A DNA stretch of 64,000 nucleotides from Megalonaias nervosa. Its lineage: Eukaryota > Mollusca > Bivalvia > Unionida > Unionidae. Position numbers and translations under genes: made by a program. Under the pieces are notes generated by a model that saw only the letters and a list, made by a program, of their open reading frames with translations, was not told the origin of the DNA and did not search any database. This document shows, in pieces, positions 33,096 to 44,646 of this stretch. The DNA is taken from assembly GCA_016617855.1 (NCBI GenBank), contig JAECUM010001143.1, positions 89,214-153,213 of the forward strand. Direction: 5' to 3'. The stretch's first letter is position 1; the number at the start of each line of letters is the position of its first letter.

Positions 33096-36000
33096 TAAAC
33101 ATCAAAGTGTCAGGCCCCCGTCTCAGAACATCAATTGTTGGTCTTTAATATGATTACGGTATATCGTGGTATGTGCCGCGCGTACGTTGGGAAATAGCAC
33201 GTTATACCGCTGTACAAAATTTTTCGTGGTCCCCGGCTGTAAGAATTATAATGCCGGTGCAAATAAATAAGATATTGTTAAAAGCTGAAATACTGTCAGA
33301 GGTTTAAAAAGTGTCTAACGAGAGATTTCCAAGTCTTAGTATTGCAATTAAAATGGAATGAAAATTGAGAATCCTCGGTAAATCAAGTAATGAAATGATA
33401 ATTATCACATGGTACAGGGGAAGTCAAGGGGTTGAACATGATGCATTGGTTTTGATTACGTTCAAACAAAGACGCAAATATATTTTCTTGCGATATATTT
33501 GTGAAGTAATTAAATACGATGGATATATTAAGTTTATATAATGTGTTAATAAATAAATTTTCACTGTCAGTATCATATGGATCGTTGTAAAAGTACAAAA
33601 AGGGAAAGGAGAAAATTGCAATATGCAATAAAAAGAACTCTACCTAAATCATAGGTAAACTATTTAATTAACTTCCACTTGAACCAACAATTCTTGGAGA
33701 TTTTGGCGGGGGACGAGGTGGTGGGTGCGGTGGGGCTAAACCTTCACCAAAATATCCACTGACAATTCTGAATTTACCCCTTAATCATGTACTTGTAAAG
33801 ATGAGGTTACTCAGTGACCACAATGATGTGAAGACATGGTAACTAATGTGCGTGTTGACATTACCAAGAGGGTGTGTATACATGACCACAATGGTGTCAA
33901 TACATGACCACTAGGGTGTGCAGACATTTGTATACGTTCTCTCCTGTACATTCAAAGAGATTGTTTTAAAATAACTTTGAAATGTTTTGGAATTTGTCAA
34001 TGTTTGTTGAAAATGTACCACAACGATGACAATAAAATAATCTCGGTATTAGTAGAAGTTAGTAATTTCATTACAAGGTAAATTTAGGCTGTGCTCATTT
34101 CAAGACCTCAATATATATAGTGTATGTAATAATCTGCTATGATGAACAATAACGGTTCACGAGCACAGCGGAAAAATCTGCACATGGCATATGTGATCGC
34201 ACTCTTTCCACCTTCTTCGGCCATGCGCATAACGTGGAATCACATCGGAAAAAGTAGCAACGTGAAAAAAATGTTTACAGCAATATCACACGGACAAATA
34301 AATTGGCTTACGAAATATCATTCAACTATTAAGTATGGAAGTTTACTGAAAACATAGGACAAAATTGAAACACACGTGTGCGTGTGCATGTGTATACCGA
34401 GCAATCAAACAAGTACGGTAAAAAGCTCGACACATATTGCAGGCGTTGTATAAACAACTGCAAGGATATATTTTGTTTAAAAAATGTAACGAGCGATTCT
34501 ACAAATAAAAACCATCACAATGGGCTGATTGTGACATGAAGATCAAATTACCACATATGGTCCTTTCAAGTTAAAAGTAGGAGTGACCTTTTAGAGACCG
34601 TTTATTACACATTCAAAGAATATGAAAATTACACAATAGTAAAGCCACAAAATTTATAAATATTATGACGTCAGACGGATATCAGCGGAACTAAGGTGAC
34701 GAAAAATGCACATCTACATGAACTGATTCATTAATGTTAAATAAGTCATTAGAGGCATGTTAAAAATGTCCGTAGGGTGTCATGCTGGTACAACGTGTAC
34801 ATTTTTGGCGACAGTCATCATTTAGACATGTTGGGGATCTCAGTGACGAAATACGTATCAGCAGCGGTAATTGGTATTTTTAGGAAAATTTATCACCTAA
34901 AACAGGTAGCACACCAAGAAATATTTTTGCATCAGTTATTTAATATTATGGATGTGATGACGAAGAACCTACAAAAGATTATGTGACGTTTAATGGGCAT
35001 AATGGGTAGAATGATGACAACGTATGGAAGGATGTGACATGAAAATGATATATTTGAATATAAAAGAGATCTTCGTGACAAAATTAGTGACCAAAGATAT
35101 CGTGATCTTTATCGAATACAAACAGAAAATTATTGACCACACACCTGCACGGTCATAAAGACATCAAACATGCATATTTAGCAAACTGTGATGACGAAAA
35201 ATAAAATTTACTGAATGAAAACATTTTGTATCGTTAAGCAAATATCATCAAAGAATACAACGATGAAAATTGCTGAGGCTATAAATAAGTACATGCAATA
35301 TTTCTACAAAATACGGGGCAATAATAAGTCAGATAAAACTTTTTTACGTCGAATATAAACAACCTACATGCAATGCAATCATTATGAAATACGAGCATCC
35401 AAATCTAGATTTACTGTGGCGTAATTTGTACAAATCTTTACCCATGCAATCTCTCTTAAATAGATCTGTTATAAAAAATTTCCTCGTCCAGTTGTCATAC
35501 TCAACACCAGTTAGCATGCCACCCTGTAACTCATCTTCAATCATATTGAAATACTTTTCTTTACGTATTATGCACGCTTGCGGTTGGGTCGCGTGTGGCT
35601 GAATAACAATAATATAATTTTTTAGTAGAGAATACTCAGTGCTATTTGATACTGAGGAAAAAGGAAGAGAACACAGCTTAGAAAAAAAATAGTAGTTATG
35701 TATCGAAAATGCTATAAATGGCGCATTACAGCTTGGAAAGAAACCACTATAATTCATTATTAATAAGTTTATATCCATATATTTTGGTGGTAGACGTTTA
35801 TGTTTAAGGTATCAAACTTGTGGATAGTAACTTCTAGGAGAACATGTCTATTATGATAATGATTAAATTCATGTATTACTAAAATGACGTGCTTAAATGT
35901 AGAGCACAGAATGTAAGTTTAATTTACTGAGCACCCACAGACACTGATGCCACCCAAGACCACGGTATTGGAAACCCACTGCATATTTTCTGCAAATTGA

Positions 36001-36206
36001 GAGATTTTGATCGTGTGTTTTGGCGTGCAAGATACATTTTTTGAACAATTGTCGAATTTTATTTTAGGTACCTGTGAATACGTTGAAACTGCACTTTTAG
36101 CAATAGAAGCCCCCCCCCCCATAATGAATCATCGTATGAACAAAATATAGATCACGATTATATGATACGTATTTAATGAAAATTGTTTGGAAAGTTTCCA
36201 TACATC
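33096..36206. other. A-rich block; no gene recognised
   Basis: Holds a degenerate repeat of about 30 bp at 33810-33930 (ATGACCAC-A-GGTGTG type, about 4 copies) and a perfect CRE at 34666-34673. ORF fragments include 34139-34357 and 34777-34986 (plus) and 35344-35778 (minus, 144 codons). The last is the longest frame in the window that does not overlap a recognised repeat. It has no motif I know, and the opposite strand is also partly open there. Confidence 0.3.
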
Positions 36207-36532
36207 ATCCAATCTGATTAAAATCAGATCTCCACTGTCTTACGTGAAGATCTGACAGCGACCGCTTATAGGTCATGTTCTGATGACCTTCGAATTAGCC
36301 ATTGGAAATGCAGTTTTCAGAAATTTGAAAGTGAATCAAATCGTTCGGCACACATTGGTGCTCTTAGCCATACTGCTCAGTCTCCCAAACGCGTAGGCTT
36401 AAGACTTCATCTGATTGGCTGATAAAATTAGCGATTATGGTAATATCACGGGTCACCAGAACATGACCCCTAAGCGGTAGATGTCAGATCTTCACATAGG
36501 ACAGTCGAGATCTGATTTTAATCAGATTGGAT
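36207..36532. mobile_element. Palindromic MITE, family Q copy 1
   Basis: Terminal inverted repeats ATCCAATCTGATTAAAATCA plus GATCTC-ACTGTC at both ends. Inside are further inverted blocks (GAAGATCTGACA / TGTCAGATCTTC, GGTCATGTTCTG / CAGAACATGACC), so most of the element can fold back. Non-coding, about 325 bp. Confidence 0.9.
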
Positions 36533-36546
36533 TTCAGGAGTTGTCC

Positions 36547-36871
36547 CCAAACTGATTAAAATCAGATCACCACTCTTCTACATGAAGATCTGACAGCGAC
36601 CGCTTAGGGGTTATGTTTTGGTGACCTTTGAATTAGTCTGTCAAAATGCAGCTTTCAGAAATCTGAACGTGAATCAGATCGTTCGGCACACGTTGATGCT
36701 CTTCAGCCATACTGCTCAGTCTCCCAAACGCATAGGTTGAAGACTTCATCTGATTGGCTGATAAAATTGGCGATTATGATAATAACAAAGGTCGCCAGAA
36801 CAGGACCATTAAGTGGTAACTGTTAGATCTTCACACAGGACAGTTGAGATCTGATTTTAATAAGATTGATT
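36547..36871. mobile_element. Palindromic MITE, family Q copy 2 with 10-bp TSD
   Basis: Same structure as copy 1, starting 14 bp after it. The exact 10-mer GGAGTTGTCC flanks it at 36537-36546 and 36872-36881. A 9-10 bp duplication points to the Mutator (MULE) superfamily, by inference. Confidence 0.9.
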
Positions 36872-36881
36872 GGAGTTGTCC

Positions 36882-37263
36882 ATATCCAAAAGGTATTTTT
36901 GTCATTTAGATCGTAGTTGTCCAACATGAATGTAGGAATTTATTCTGTCTCGTAAATAGCAGTCAGCTGTTGTTTTTTGTTATTCGACGTTTGTAGGTGT
37001 AGTACACCTCTTCCAATATGAGCTAATTACATATGATTTGAAGAAAACTTTTACCTTGTCCCTGCCAATTTAATGCCAGGGAAAGAAGAACCAGAGCACT
37101 CACGTGACAACGATGATACGTGCCATTATACTTTTCTGCTAGGAAAATAAAATAAAAAGATAAACGACGACAATTACAACGACCATCAGTTATTACATGG
37201 AAAAAATGGATAAAAGCGAGAAAAGTTTTTGAACTAAGACTTTTTATGTGAATGCCCGTTACC
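36882..37263. other. No recognisable gene
   Basis: Single-copy looking AT-rich sequence between MITE Q and a SINE A copy. Confidence 0.4.
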
Positions 37264-37271
37264 ACGATTAT

Positions 37272-37570
37272 GACCGCTCCGGTGGCCTAGTGGTTAGAGC
37301 GTCCGCCTTGGATGCGGGAGATCACGGGTTCGAAACCCCGCCGAATCATACCAAAGGCTTATTAAAATGATACTAGCAGCTGCCTCGCTATGCGCTCAGC
37401 ATTAAGAGGTTAGTGTTAAGACTGGTCTGCCTGGTGTCAGGATAATGTGCCTGGGTGGGACATGATGCCACATGTCTGCGGCATGATGCCCCAGTGCAAG
37501 ACATCACTATAGACTGTCACACTACACTAGCGATATGACTGAAAATGTGTTAAAGCTACTTTAAAAATCC

Positions 37571-37603
<33 letters not shown>
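37272..37603 (+). mobile_element. SINE family A copy 4, full length
   Basis: Starts GACCGCTCCGGTGGCCTAGT, B box GGGTTCGAAACC, and ends AAAATCCAAAACACACACAC running into (CA)n. The flanks ACGATTAT (37264-37271) and ACGATAAT (from about 37604) match 7 of 8. Confidence 0.93.
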
Positions 37604-37607
<4 letters not shown>

Positions 37608-37611
37608 TAAT

Positions 37612-40436
37612 AACCAATCGACGCTAACAAACGAAAGTTAGTAACCTAGTGATCATGTAGATAGAACATCAAGTACAGTTTGGACATGTACTACTGTTGA
37701 AAGACTGTGGAATGCTTCTGCTGACTGAAAGTGGAATACTTTCGAAGGGGGGCGGGGTAACAGAACTTTTGAACACATTATTGGCATGTCGAGGAAATGA
37801 GACCTAAGTGACTTTTCCAAGAATACACCGCATAGAAACGCAAAACAAATTATAAATACTGCTCTGACAAATATATACGATACATAATGGTGAACACCAA
37901 CATTCAAAGTTTGGGTAATTAATTGTGTATTGACACTACCAACCTGTTTGATTGGGGCATGTATAGATAAAAAAGTAAAGGAAAATAAAAGACAAAGCTT
38001 CCGAAGCGATGAACAAATTAGGTGGATGGAAAAATATATGTTCGAAATATCAGTTGACTATGGTATTGTTTAATTTTTAGAATTTTTAATATTTTGGACA
38101 TTTCATTGTATCTAGATGACCATTTAAAAGATGGTCCATTGGGTTCTTGAACTTTTATTATCTGATGAAAATGATTTATCCTCCTTTCTTATAAACGAAT
38201 ATAAAGGTAAACAGACAACAAACACAAACAAAAAGTATCATAAGTGTGATATACATTGGAAAACAAACATAAATATCTCCCTTTCGAAAGAGCTGATAAA
38301 CTATTATATAGGTAAAAAGAAATGTAACAGACGTGTTATGGACATTGAAAAAGCAAAGAGAAGTGTGTCATTTACTACAGAAATCTGAAACTTCACATAC
38401 AGTTCCGTTTAAAACATTTTCGTTAGCTAAGTGTCTCCCATCCAATTTGTTCCAGATTTAGTCACTGGCATATTTAGCCTGCTGAAACGATATATTCTGA
38501 ACCGCTTTCTGATTGGATGCAAGTGAAAAACTACTCCAATCAAATCCCCTTTTTTACATCTAAATATTATTGTTAGGAATAATCATAGCGGCCTATGTAG
38601 GGGACGACACGTGTCACAATAAAGTTCCTGCACTTTAAACAACTTTTACTTTCTAGTCATTGCATATGGATGTTGAGGAGATCGCCCTTTTTTAAATTAA
38701 AACTCAAACAAACAAATTAACAGGTTGCACAGTGAGTTCTCTCTCGTTGGTCATTGATTAGTTTCCTATAGGCGGAACTATGCTATATTCAAGAGGTCCT
38801 TTGTTCAAAACTCAACTTAGCTAGCAAACATTTTCCAACGGTTGATGTCGAACAAAGTGGATTATCGACTCATGGCTAGCGAAGATGTTTCTAGAACTGA
38901 ACACAAATAGATCAGTCTTCTTTGAACAACAAAATCTTACATTTAGCTTAGACAAAACGCATAAACATCAAAACAGACGTTTTCCAACAAACGAATAATG
39001 CAGAATTTGGAAAAGTATGGAGAATTCAAGGAAAAGAACCATGTAAAAGTATGTGCTGATGAACATACATTTCTAAAACAGTAGAAAGATGTATGCAACG
39101 AGAAGAATTATTGAGGAAGATTTAATTTTAGAGTGTTGGAAAAGGAAGAAGATGACTGTAACAAAACTAATGCTGGATTTACTGCGCTCGAGCGTTAAGA
39201 CTGAATTTTACTACAAATTGAAAAACAAATATGGTATAGAATGAACCAACTCATAAATAGTTCTCGTTCTTTATGCATTCATGGCGGAACAGAAAACAGC
39301 TTCAAAGCCACGAAGGAGAACATCACGTTTTATGATATTATTGGCATCCAAGATGAACACCATCTTGGGCTTACCACAAATGTATGAGAAAGTTCCTGGA
39401 TTTTGCTGGGAAGAGCCGAATAGTGTTCTCATTAAAGAGTCCTGCCGCCTTCACAGAAGTTCTTTAAAAGCCTCAAAGCCCATATGTAAAGTACAACGGA
39501 CAAAGACGAAAGAAAGAGCGTAAAACAATATAAATCTGTTATGAACAAGAAATTTGAAAGAGTGTTACTGACTCACATGAAAAATTATTGTAAAAAATAT
39601 ATTACCTTACAGATGCGTAAGCACCTTGCATTTGAAATTAAGTCATTTATTGATATCTTTTGTTCTGTTTGAGAGTTTCCACAATGTCTATTTTCATTTC
39701 TTTGCAATATCATTAATCCTTTCAAAAACAGTCAATTTTTATTTCTTTAGTTTGTTGTCCATGCAACCCAAAATGTATATTGTTGATGATTTCTTTGATT
39801 ATTGAATTGAACTTTTGTATTATCACCCAAACATAGTTCACAATGTTACAATTTCATCCAGTTCTGAAAATTGTTGTCGATCAGCTTCTACTTCAAAGCT
39901 GCACAACAATTCCTACCAGTCTTGCACAGAACCCACTAGAAGGCAAAGGAACAATTACGCCGATAGGTATTCCTGTATAAACTTTATACACTTGCTGTTA
40001 CGCCATACCATCTACAACTGCAGCCAAGCTAACCTCTATCCAAGACAAAACTTTGCATGTTGCTTTGTATTTCGTTTTATCACCTCTCAAGCGTATGATC
40101 TCTCTGAGGAAATCATCGTTAAGCTCGGTAATTGTTTGCAATTCAAACTTAATATCATTATCTATGGGTAATGTAGAATATTAGAGCACGATAGAAGATA
40201 TGCTACTTGCACATAGTACAGGAACAGCTTGGCAATCGGTTTTACTGACTGTCTACATGTTTTAAGTTGTATAGTTGTACCTCTGGTTTCATAGTTTTGC
40301 TTCGCTAGGTCTCATCGGCATATTTGGAAAATAGAAATATAATTGTGCTTTAGACCAAAATGCTAATTTATTGGGTTTATCTGTCAGTAACCCGTGATGT
40401 ATTTGATATTTTTATTAAAATCAAAAATATTCGAAT
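37612..40436. other. AT-rich stretch; no gene recognised
   Basis: Open segments at 38131-38388 (85 codons, Lys/Asn-rich), 39281-39523 (80 codons, Arg/Lys-rich start) and 39815-40171 (118 codons). None has a motif I can name. They may be unrelated chance frames or further remains of the A-rich fossil block. Confidence 0.3.
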
Positions 40437-40624
40437 ACTTTCCGAAACATTCAAGGAATATTCGAATAGAAAAATATGGTATTACTTTCCGAAACATTCA
40501 AGGAATATTCGAATAGGAAAATATGGTATTACTTTCCGAAACATTCAAGGAATATTCGAATAGGAAAATATGGCATTACTTTCCGAAACATTCAAGGAAT
40601 ATTCGAATAGGAAAACTTGGTATT
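40437..40624. repeat. 47-bp tandem repeat, 4 copies
   Basis: Unit ACTTTCCGAAACATTCAAGG, AATATTCGAATAGGAAAATA, TGGTATT, nearly identical in all copies. Confidence 0.97.
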
Positions 40625-41164
40625 CCTTTCAGCTATCAGGAACGGATCGGGTGTTGGGTACAGAGTTGGTGGAGGAGTGGCGGTGGGGCTCCTCTCTCTA
40701 AAATAAGCGCGAAACAATCGGACTGTTTCTTATGATAAGCTCTCTTTAAAGTTAAATGGTTTTTAAAAATGTACCCTGGAAATACAGGAACTTTCAGTGC
40801 TTCGCAATTTCGACTCGCATCAAGGGTATAAACGATACAAGTAAAATTTTTCATAGTTCTGCTTAACTGACATTTATTGCGTAAAGGATATGAAAGTGAA
40901 TAATGAATGCAAGAAAAAGGTGACTCTAAACCATCGATTGGCAATGAATATATGAAAGCCAGAAAATATTACCACGTGTGTAGGAAAGTTCAGGAAAGCC
41001 GAAAATCTAAAGCGAGCAAAGCTAATAAGGTAACTGCTAACAGAGATCATAATAAAGTCCATCAAAGCAATTCTCTCGTTATAAAGATGGTTGCAGATGA
41101 AAAAAAAAAAAAATTAGAGGACACAGACAAAAACGAGCAAATATAATTTCCGAAACGGTGAAAG

Positions 41165-42260
41165 AAGTGGTGATGTCAGTATCTCCAATCTGATCGAACC
41201 TATTACAGCTGAAGAAATACTAAATGTTTTTTTAGTTCTAAAATAAATAATAAAGCTCAGCTGAAAATACATGGAATTAACATAAAAGCTCATTTGCTGA
41301 AAGTTTAGATGAGCCTGTAACCCTTTTTGATGCAGTCTTGAATACTGGCTTGGTTCCACATGATTAGAATAAAGGTGTTATTTTGTCATTTTGTAAAAAT
41401 AATTATAATAAAACTGATATATACAATTACAGACCTATAACATTAGACTGAATATTTTTAGAAAGTTTTACCGCATCAGTAAATTTAGGAACTGAAGATT
41501 CACTAAATTCATTAATGATAATATTACGCTATCTCGGACTCGAACTGGATTAAGGATCGGCTACCCCACATTAGACAATATATTTCTTTTGTATAGCTTT
41601 ATTTAACAATTTTTCTAGACATTGGAACGAGTTTGTGGTGTATGTGTGGGAATTTTATAGTTTTCTTGATAATGTATAGAGACTCGGATTATAGCTTGAG
41701 TTGTGTTTCAATGGCATATTCGTGTTCACTTTCTTCTATACCTCTTATGTTGTAAACTTTACAACCCGAGTGCAATAAAGTCGCGTCTTGTCTTGAAATG
41801 GAGTTTTCACAAAAAAAGGATCCAGGGATAAATTTTCCTGCAATGAAAGTGATATTGCTTGCTTATGCTGATGGTATAGGAATCTTTTCCTGACAAATGA
41901 GGGCTTACAGAGGGTTTACAATACTCTTGATAACTATTGTGTGGTGCCTACAAGTAAATACAAACGAGACGGAAGTTATGGCATTTACAAGAAGTATAAT
42001 AATTCTGTGATAAATTCTTTTATAAGGGCATGAACCTTGAATGTATTCAGTATATTATTTTTCTTGGTATTGTTGTTACGTCAGGTGGTGAATTTAATGA
42101 AGCAAAACAAGCTCTTGATGAACACGCGCCTGAAGCAGTTGTTTTCTATTTAATAATACTTGTATAAATAGGTGCCTTATCTCATAACGTAGTTTTCAGT
42201 TTATTTGATATTCTCTTTGTCCCGATCAGAATTATGTGAATTTATTTAAGCAAATGTTTT
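41165..42260 (+). pseudogene. Decayed non-LTR retrotransposon reverse transcriptase (not L1 clade)
   Basis: The plus strand retains, with stops and frameshifts, the ordered blocks of a LINE RT. SNLIEPITAEEILNVF comes first (pre-finger EI motif). LFDAVLNTGLVPHD and YNYRPITL follow (fingers). GYPTLDNIFLLYSF is next (the AGFR-x-x-x-ST-D-x-IF-x-L block). ILLAYADGIGIF is the active-site YADD, here YADG. FLGIVVTSGGEFNEAKQALD and LFDILFVPI are thumb and post-RT blocks. The order and wording fit Jockey/CR1/RTE-like type-1 retrotransposons. About 100 bp near 41700-41810 matches nothing and may be an insertion. The element is dead: the second catalytic Asp is lost. Confidence 0.85.
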
Positions 42261-42409
42261 TGAGAGAACACACTTAAAATTTTGTTGAAGAAAAGTATTT
42301 TGGAGTTATAAAATATATCCAAATGATTTTGTTTTTATGATTTGCGGAGAATGTCTGCACGTACAAATAAGTACTACCAGCTTTTAAAGTATATGGCCAA
42401 ATTTTTCTC

Positions 42410-42411
<2 letters not shown>

Positions 42412-42457
<46 letters not shown>
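42412..42457. repeat. (GT)n microsatellite
   Basis: About 23 uninterrupted units. Unlike most (CA)n tracts near SINE A, no SINE sequence adjoins it. Confidence 0.98.
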
Positions 42458-42460
<3 letters not shown>

Positions 42461-42817
42461 ATGGGAAATATATTTATATAGTCTACAGTTTAATGTTTCC
42501 TGATTTAGAACGGTATCTTGTAAAGAAATATTGGGAATTTTGGGTAAGATAATTGCTAAATGATCTATGACTTGGAGAAGCTTGCATCATCTTATCTATT
42601 GTCAATACAAATGTATTTTTATCACTTGTCAGACACTGTTTAGGTGACCAGTTTGTTCAAAACTGGAATTCAATGATAAAGGAATCCTCAAGAAATAGGC
42701 TACATGCGAATTTTTCTTTGGAGTTCGGATATAAAATATAGTTAAATTTGGCTACAAAATTTCGAAAAAGCTATTTCAAAATAAAGAACATTATCAAATA
42801 ATTTGCATACAGAAAAT

Positions 42818-42819
<2 letters not shown>

Positions 42820-42874
<55 letters not shown>
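42820..42874. repeat. (TA)n microsatellite
   Basis: About 27 uninterrupted AT units. Confidence 0.98.
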
Positions 42875-42877
<3 letters not shown>

Positions 42878-43777
42878 CGTTAAATACAGTTCTTATTGTA
42901 ATGTATTCGAAGATAAATATCACATTATCATTAATCGTGAAAGTCATTATTTGTTTTGTATTAAATACAAACAATCGTTGATTTGAGGCAAACAAATATG
43001 TACAAGTTCCTTGAGTTTTTAGATTGTCAACGTAGTTCCTATTATCAGAAATCTCGGTTATTTCAAACACAAAGCTTAAGTCGTAAGGTCTGATTTAATG
43101 GATGCTCGGATGTATAAACTGAACAAGATATATGTGTCACTGATAGATCAACGTCACTATTTATTTCATGTTTTCTAGACATCCATGCATGACATATTTA
43201 GATTTTATGTCTGTATTTGGAAAGGAATTAGTTCGTATTTGCGTCAGTGAGAAAATGTGAAATTCTTGACAGGATTCTATAAATAGAACATTATGCGCCA
43301 ACCCAGACGAAACGAGCAAGCCAATGCTTTTATCACTTAGGCCACCTGTACAACTCCTCAAGATCCGTTATCACCAAGTTTCCCAATTCGATTAAGTCTC
43401 AAGATAGAATATTGAAACCCATTAATGCCGAATAAATTAGGGATTTTGAGGCGGCTTCCTGAACCCTTAATGCTAATGGGCTTCCATAGAAAACAAAAAA
43501 CAAAAAAAAAAAGAAAAAAAAGAAAAAAAGAACAACAAAAATCTTTACTTAAAATGTTAAACATCAATCTAATTTTAAAGATAACTTGTAACGAATAAAC
43601 TTTACCATACTTCAAATCCCCTAATACCTCGGGGTGCAACTTTAAGTCATATCGTGTTAATAACCAGTCACCGAGTTTCGAACTTGCAAGAGTATGTGAA
43701 CGGCGCTAAGATAAGAGAAACGAGGAAAGATTCATAAAGGTTAACGAAGAATAAAGGAAAACATTTTAATGTACTTT

Positions 43778-43862
43778 GAACTATTACTTATCCACCCACC
43801 CAAAAAGTTTGTCTTCAGTGAACTATTACTTATCCACCCACCCAAAAAGTTTGTCTTCAGTG
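43778..43862. repeat. 42-bp tandem duplication
   Basis: Two identical copies of GAACTATTACTTATCCACCC followed by ACCCAAAAAGTTTGTCTTCA and GT. Confidence 0.97.
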
Positions 43863-43957
43863 CGTGATATTTTTCCTGCAATATCCATATTGAAAATACG
43901 ATTTAAAGAAATTATGTAATATTAAATTGTGTGTTTTTTAATACCAGTGTGTGTCTT

Positions 43958-44194
43958 TTGCTTTTGTTTTTATGGGGTTTAAGGCCACTTTTCGGCACAT
44001 GACAGGTTAAACGTGGCGGCCTATATATTTGGTGAGGAAAGAACCCGGAAAGAATCACCCCACGGGAAGCTGCTGGCAATATTTCTCACCTACCTACAAA
44101 TGTCAGGCAGAGACTTCAGCTCACCCGGGCAGAGATGAGATGTATGAGTGATCCCCAAGACGAGCGCCTTAAACCACTCGGCCACCCGATAGCC
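43958..44194 (-). mobile_element. SINE family B copy 8
   Basis: Minus-strand, near full-length copy with GGGTTTAAGGCCACTTTTCG, GAACCCGGAAAGAATCACC and a head ending CACTCGGCCACCCGATAG. Confidence 0.85.
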
Positions 44195-44294
44195 ATGGAG
44201 ACAGGGTCCGGTTACGAGGGGCCTAAGGCTAAAAGATGGGAAGGTCGCTGAGCTGTTATTTCAATGTTGAATATATAGTAAAGCCTACAAAAAA

Positions 44295-44636
44295 GTGTGT
44301 GTGTATGTGTGTGTGTGTGTGTGTGTGGTTTGGATTTTTAACGTAGCATTAACAATTTTTCAGTCATATCGCTACGATGTCTGCAGTGTGGCAGTTTATA
44401 GTGATGTCTAGCACTGGGGCATCATGCCGCAGACATGCAGCATAATGTTCCACCCAGTCACATTATCCTGACACCAGGCCGACCAGTCCTAACACTAACT
44501 TCTTAATGCTGAGCGTCAAGCGAGGCAGCTGTTAGTACCATTTTTATAAGTCTTTGGTATGACTCGGCCGGGGATCGAACCCACGACCTCCCGCATCCGA
44601 GGCGGACGCTCTAACCACTAGGCCACCGGAGCGGTC
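44295..44636 (-). mobile_element. SINE family A copy 5, full length, 10-bp TSD
   Basis: Minus-strand copy from the (TG)n tail through GGATTTTTAACGTAGCATTA to the head ending CACCGGAGCGGTC. The exact 10-mer CTACAAAAAA flanks it at 44285-44294 and 44637-44646. Confidence 0.95.
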
Positions 44637-44646
44637 CTACAAAAAA

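Larger units (their letters stand above)
42261..43957. other. AT-rich stretch with microsatellites; no gene recognised
   Basis: Contains (GT)n at 42412-42457, (TA)n at 42820-42874, an A-rich run at 43490-43540 and a 42-bp duplication at 43778-43862. No coding segment is supported. Confidence 0.45.

Noticed and set aside
32470..33105. Tyr/Leu/Ser-rich minus-strand ORFs
   Set aside because: They are translations of the ATAAGT-type minisatellite.
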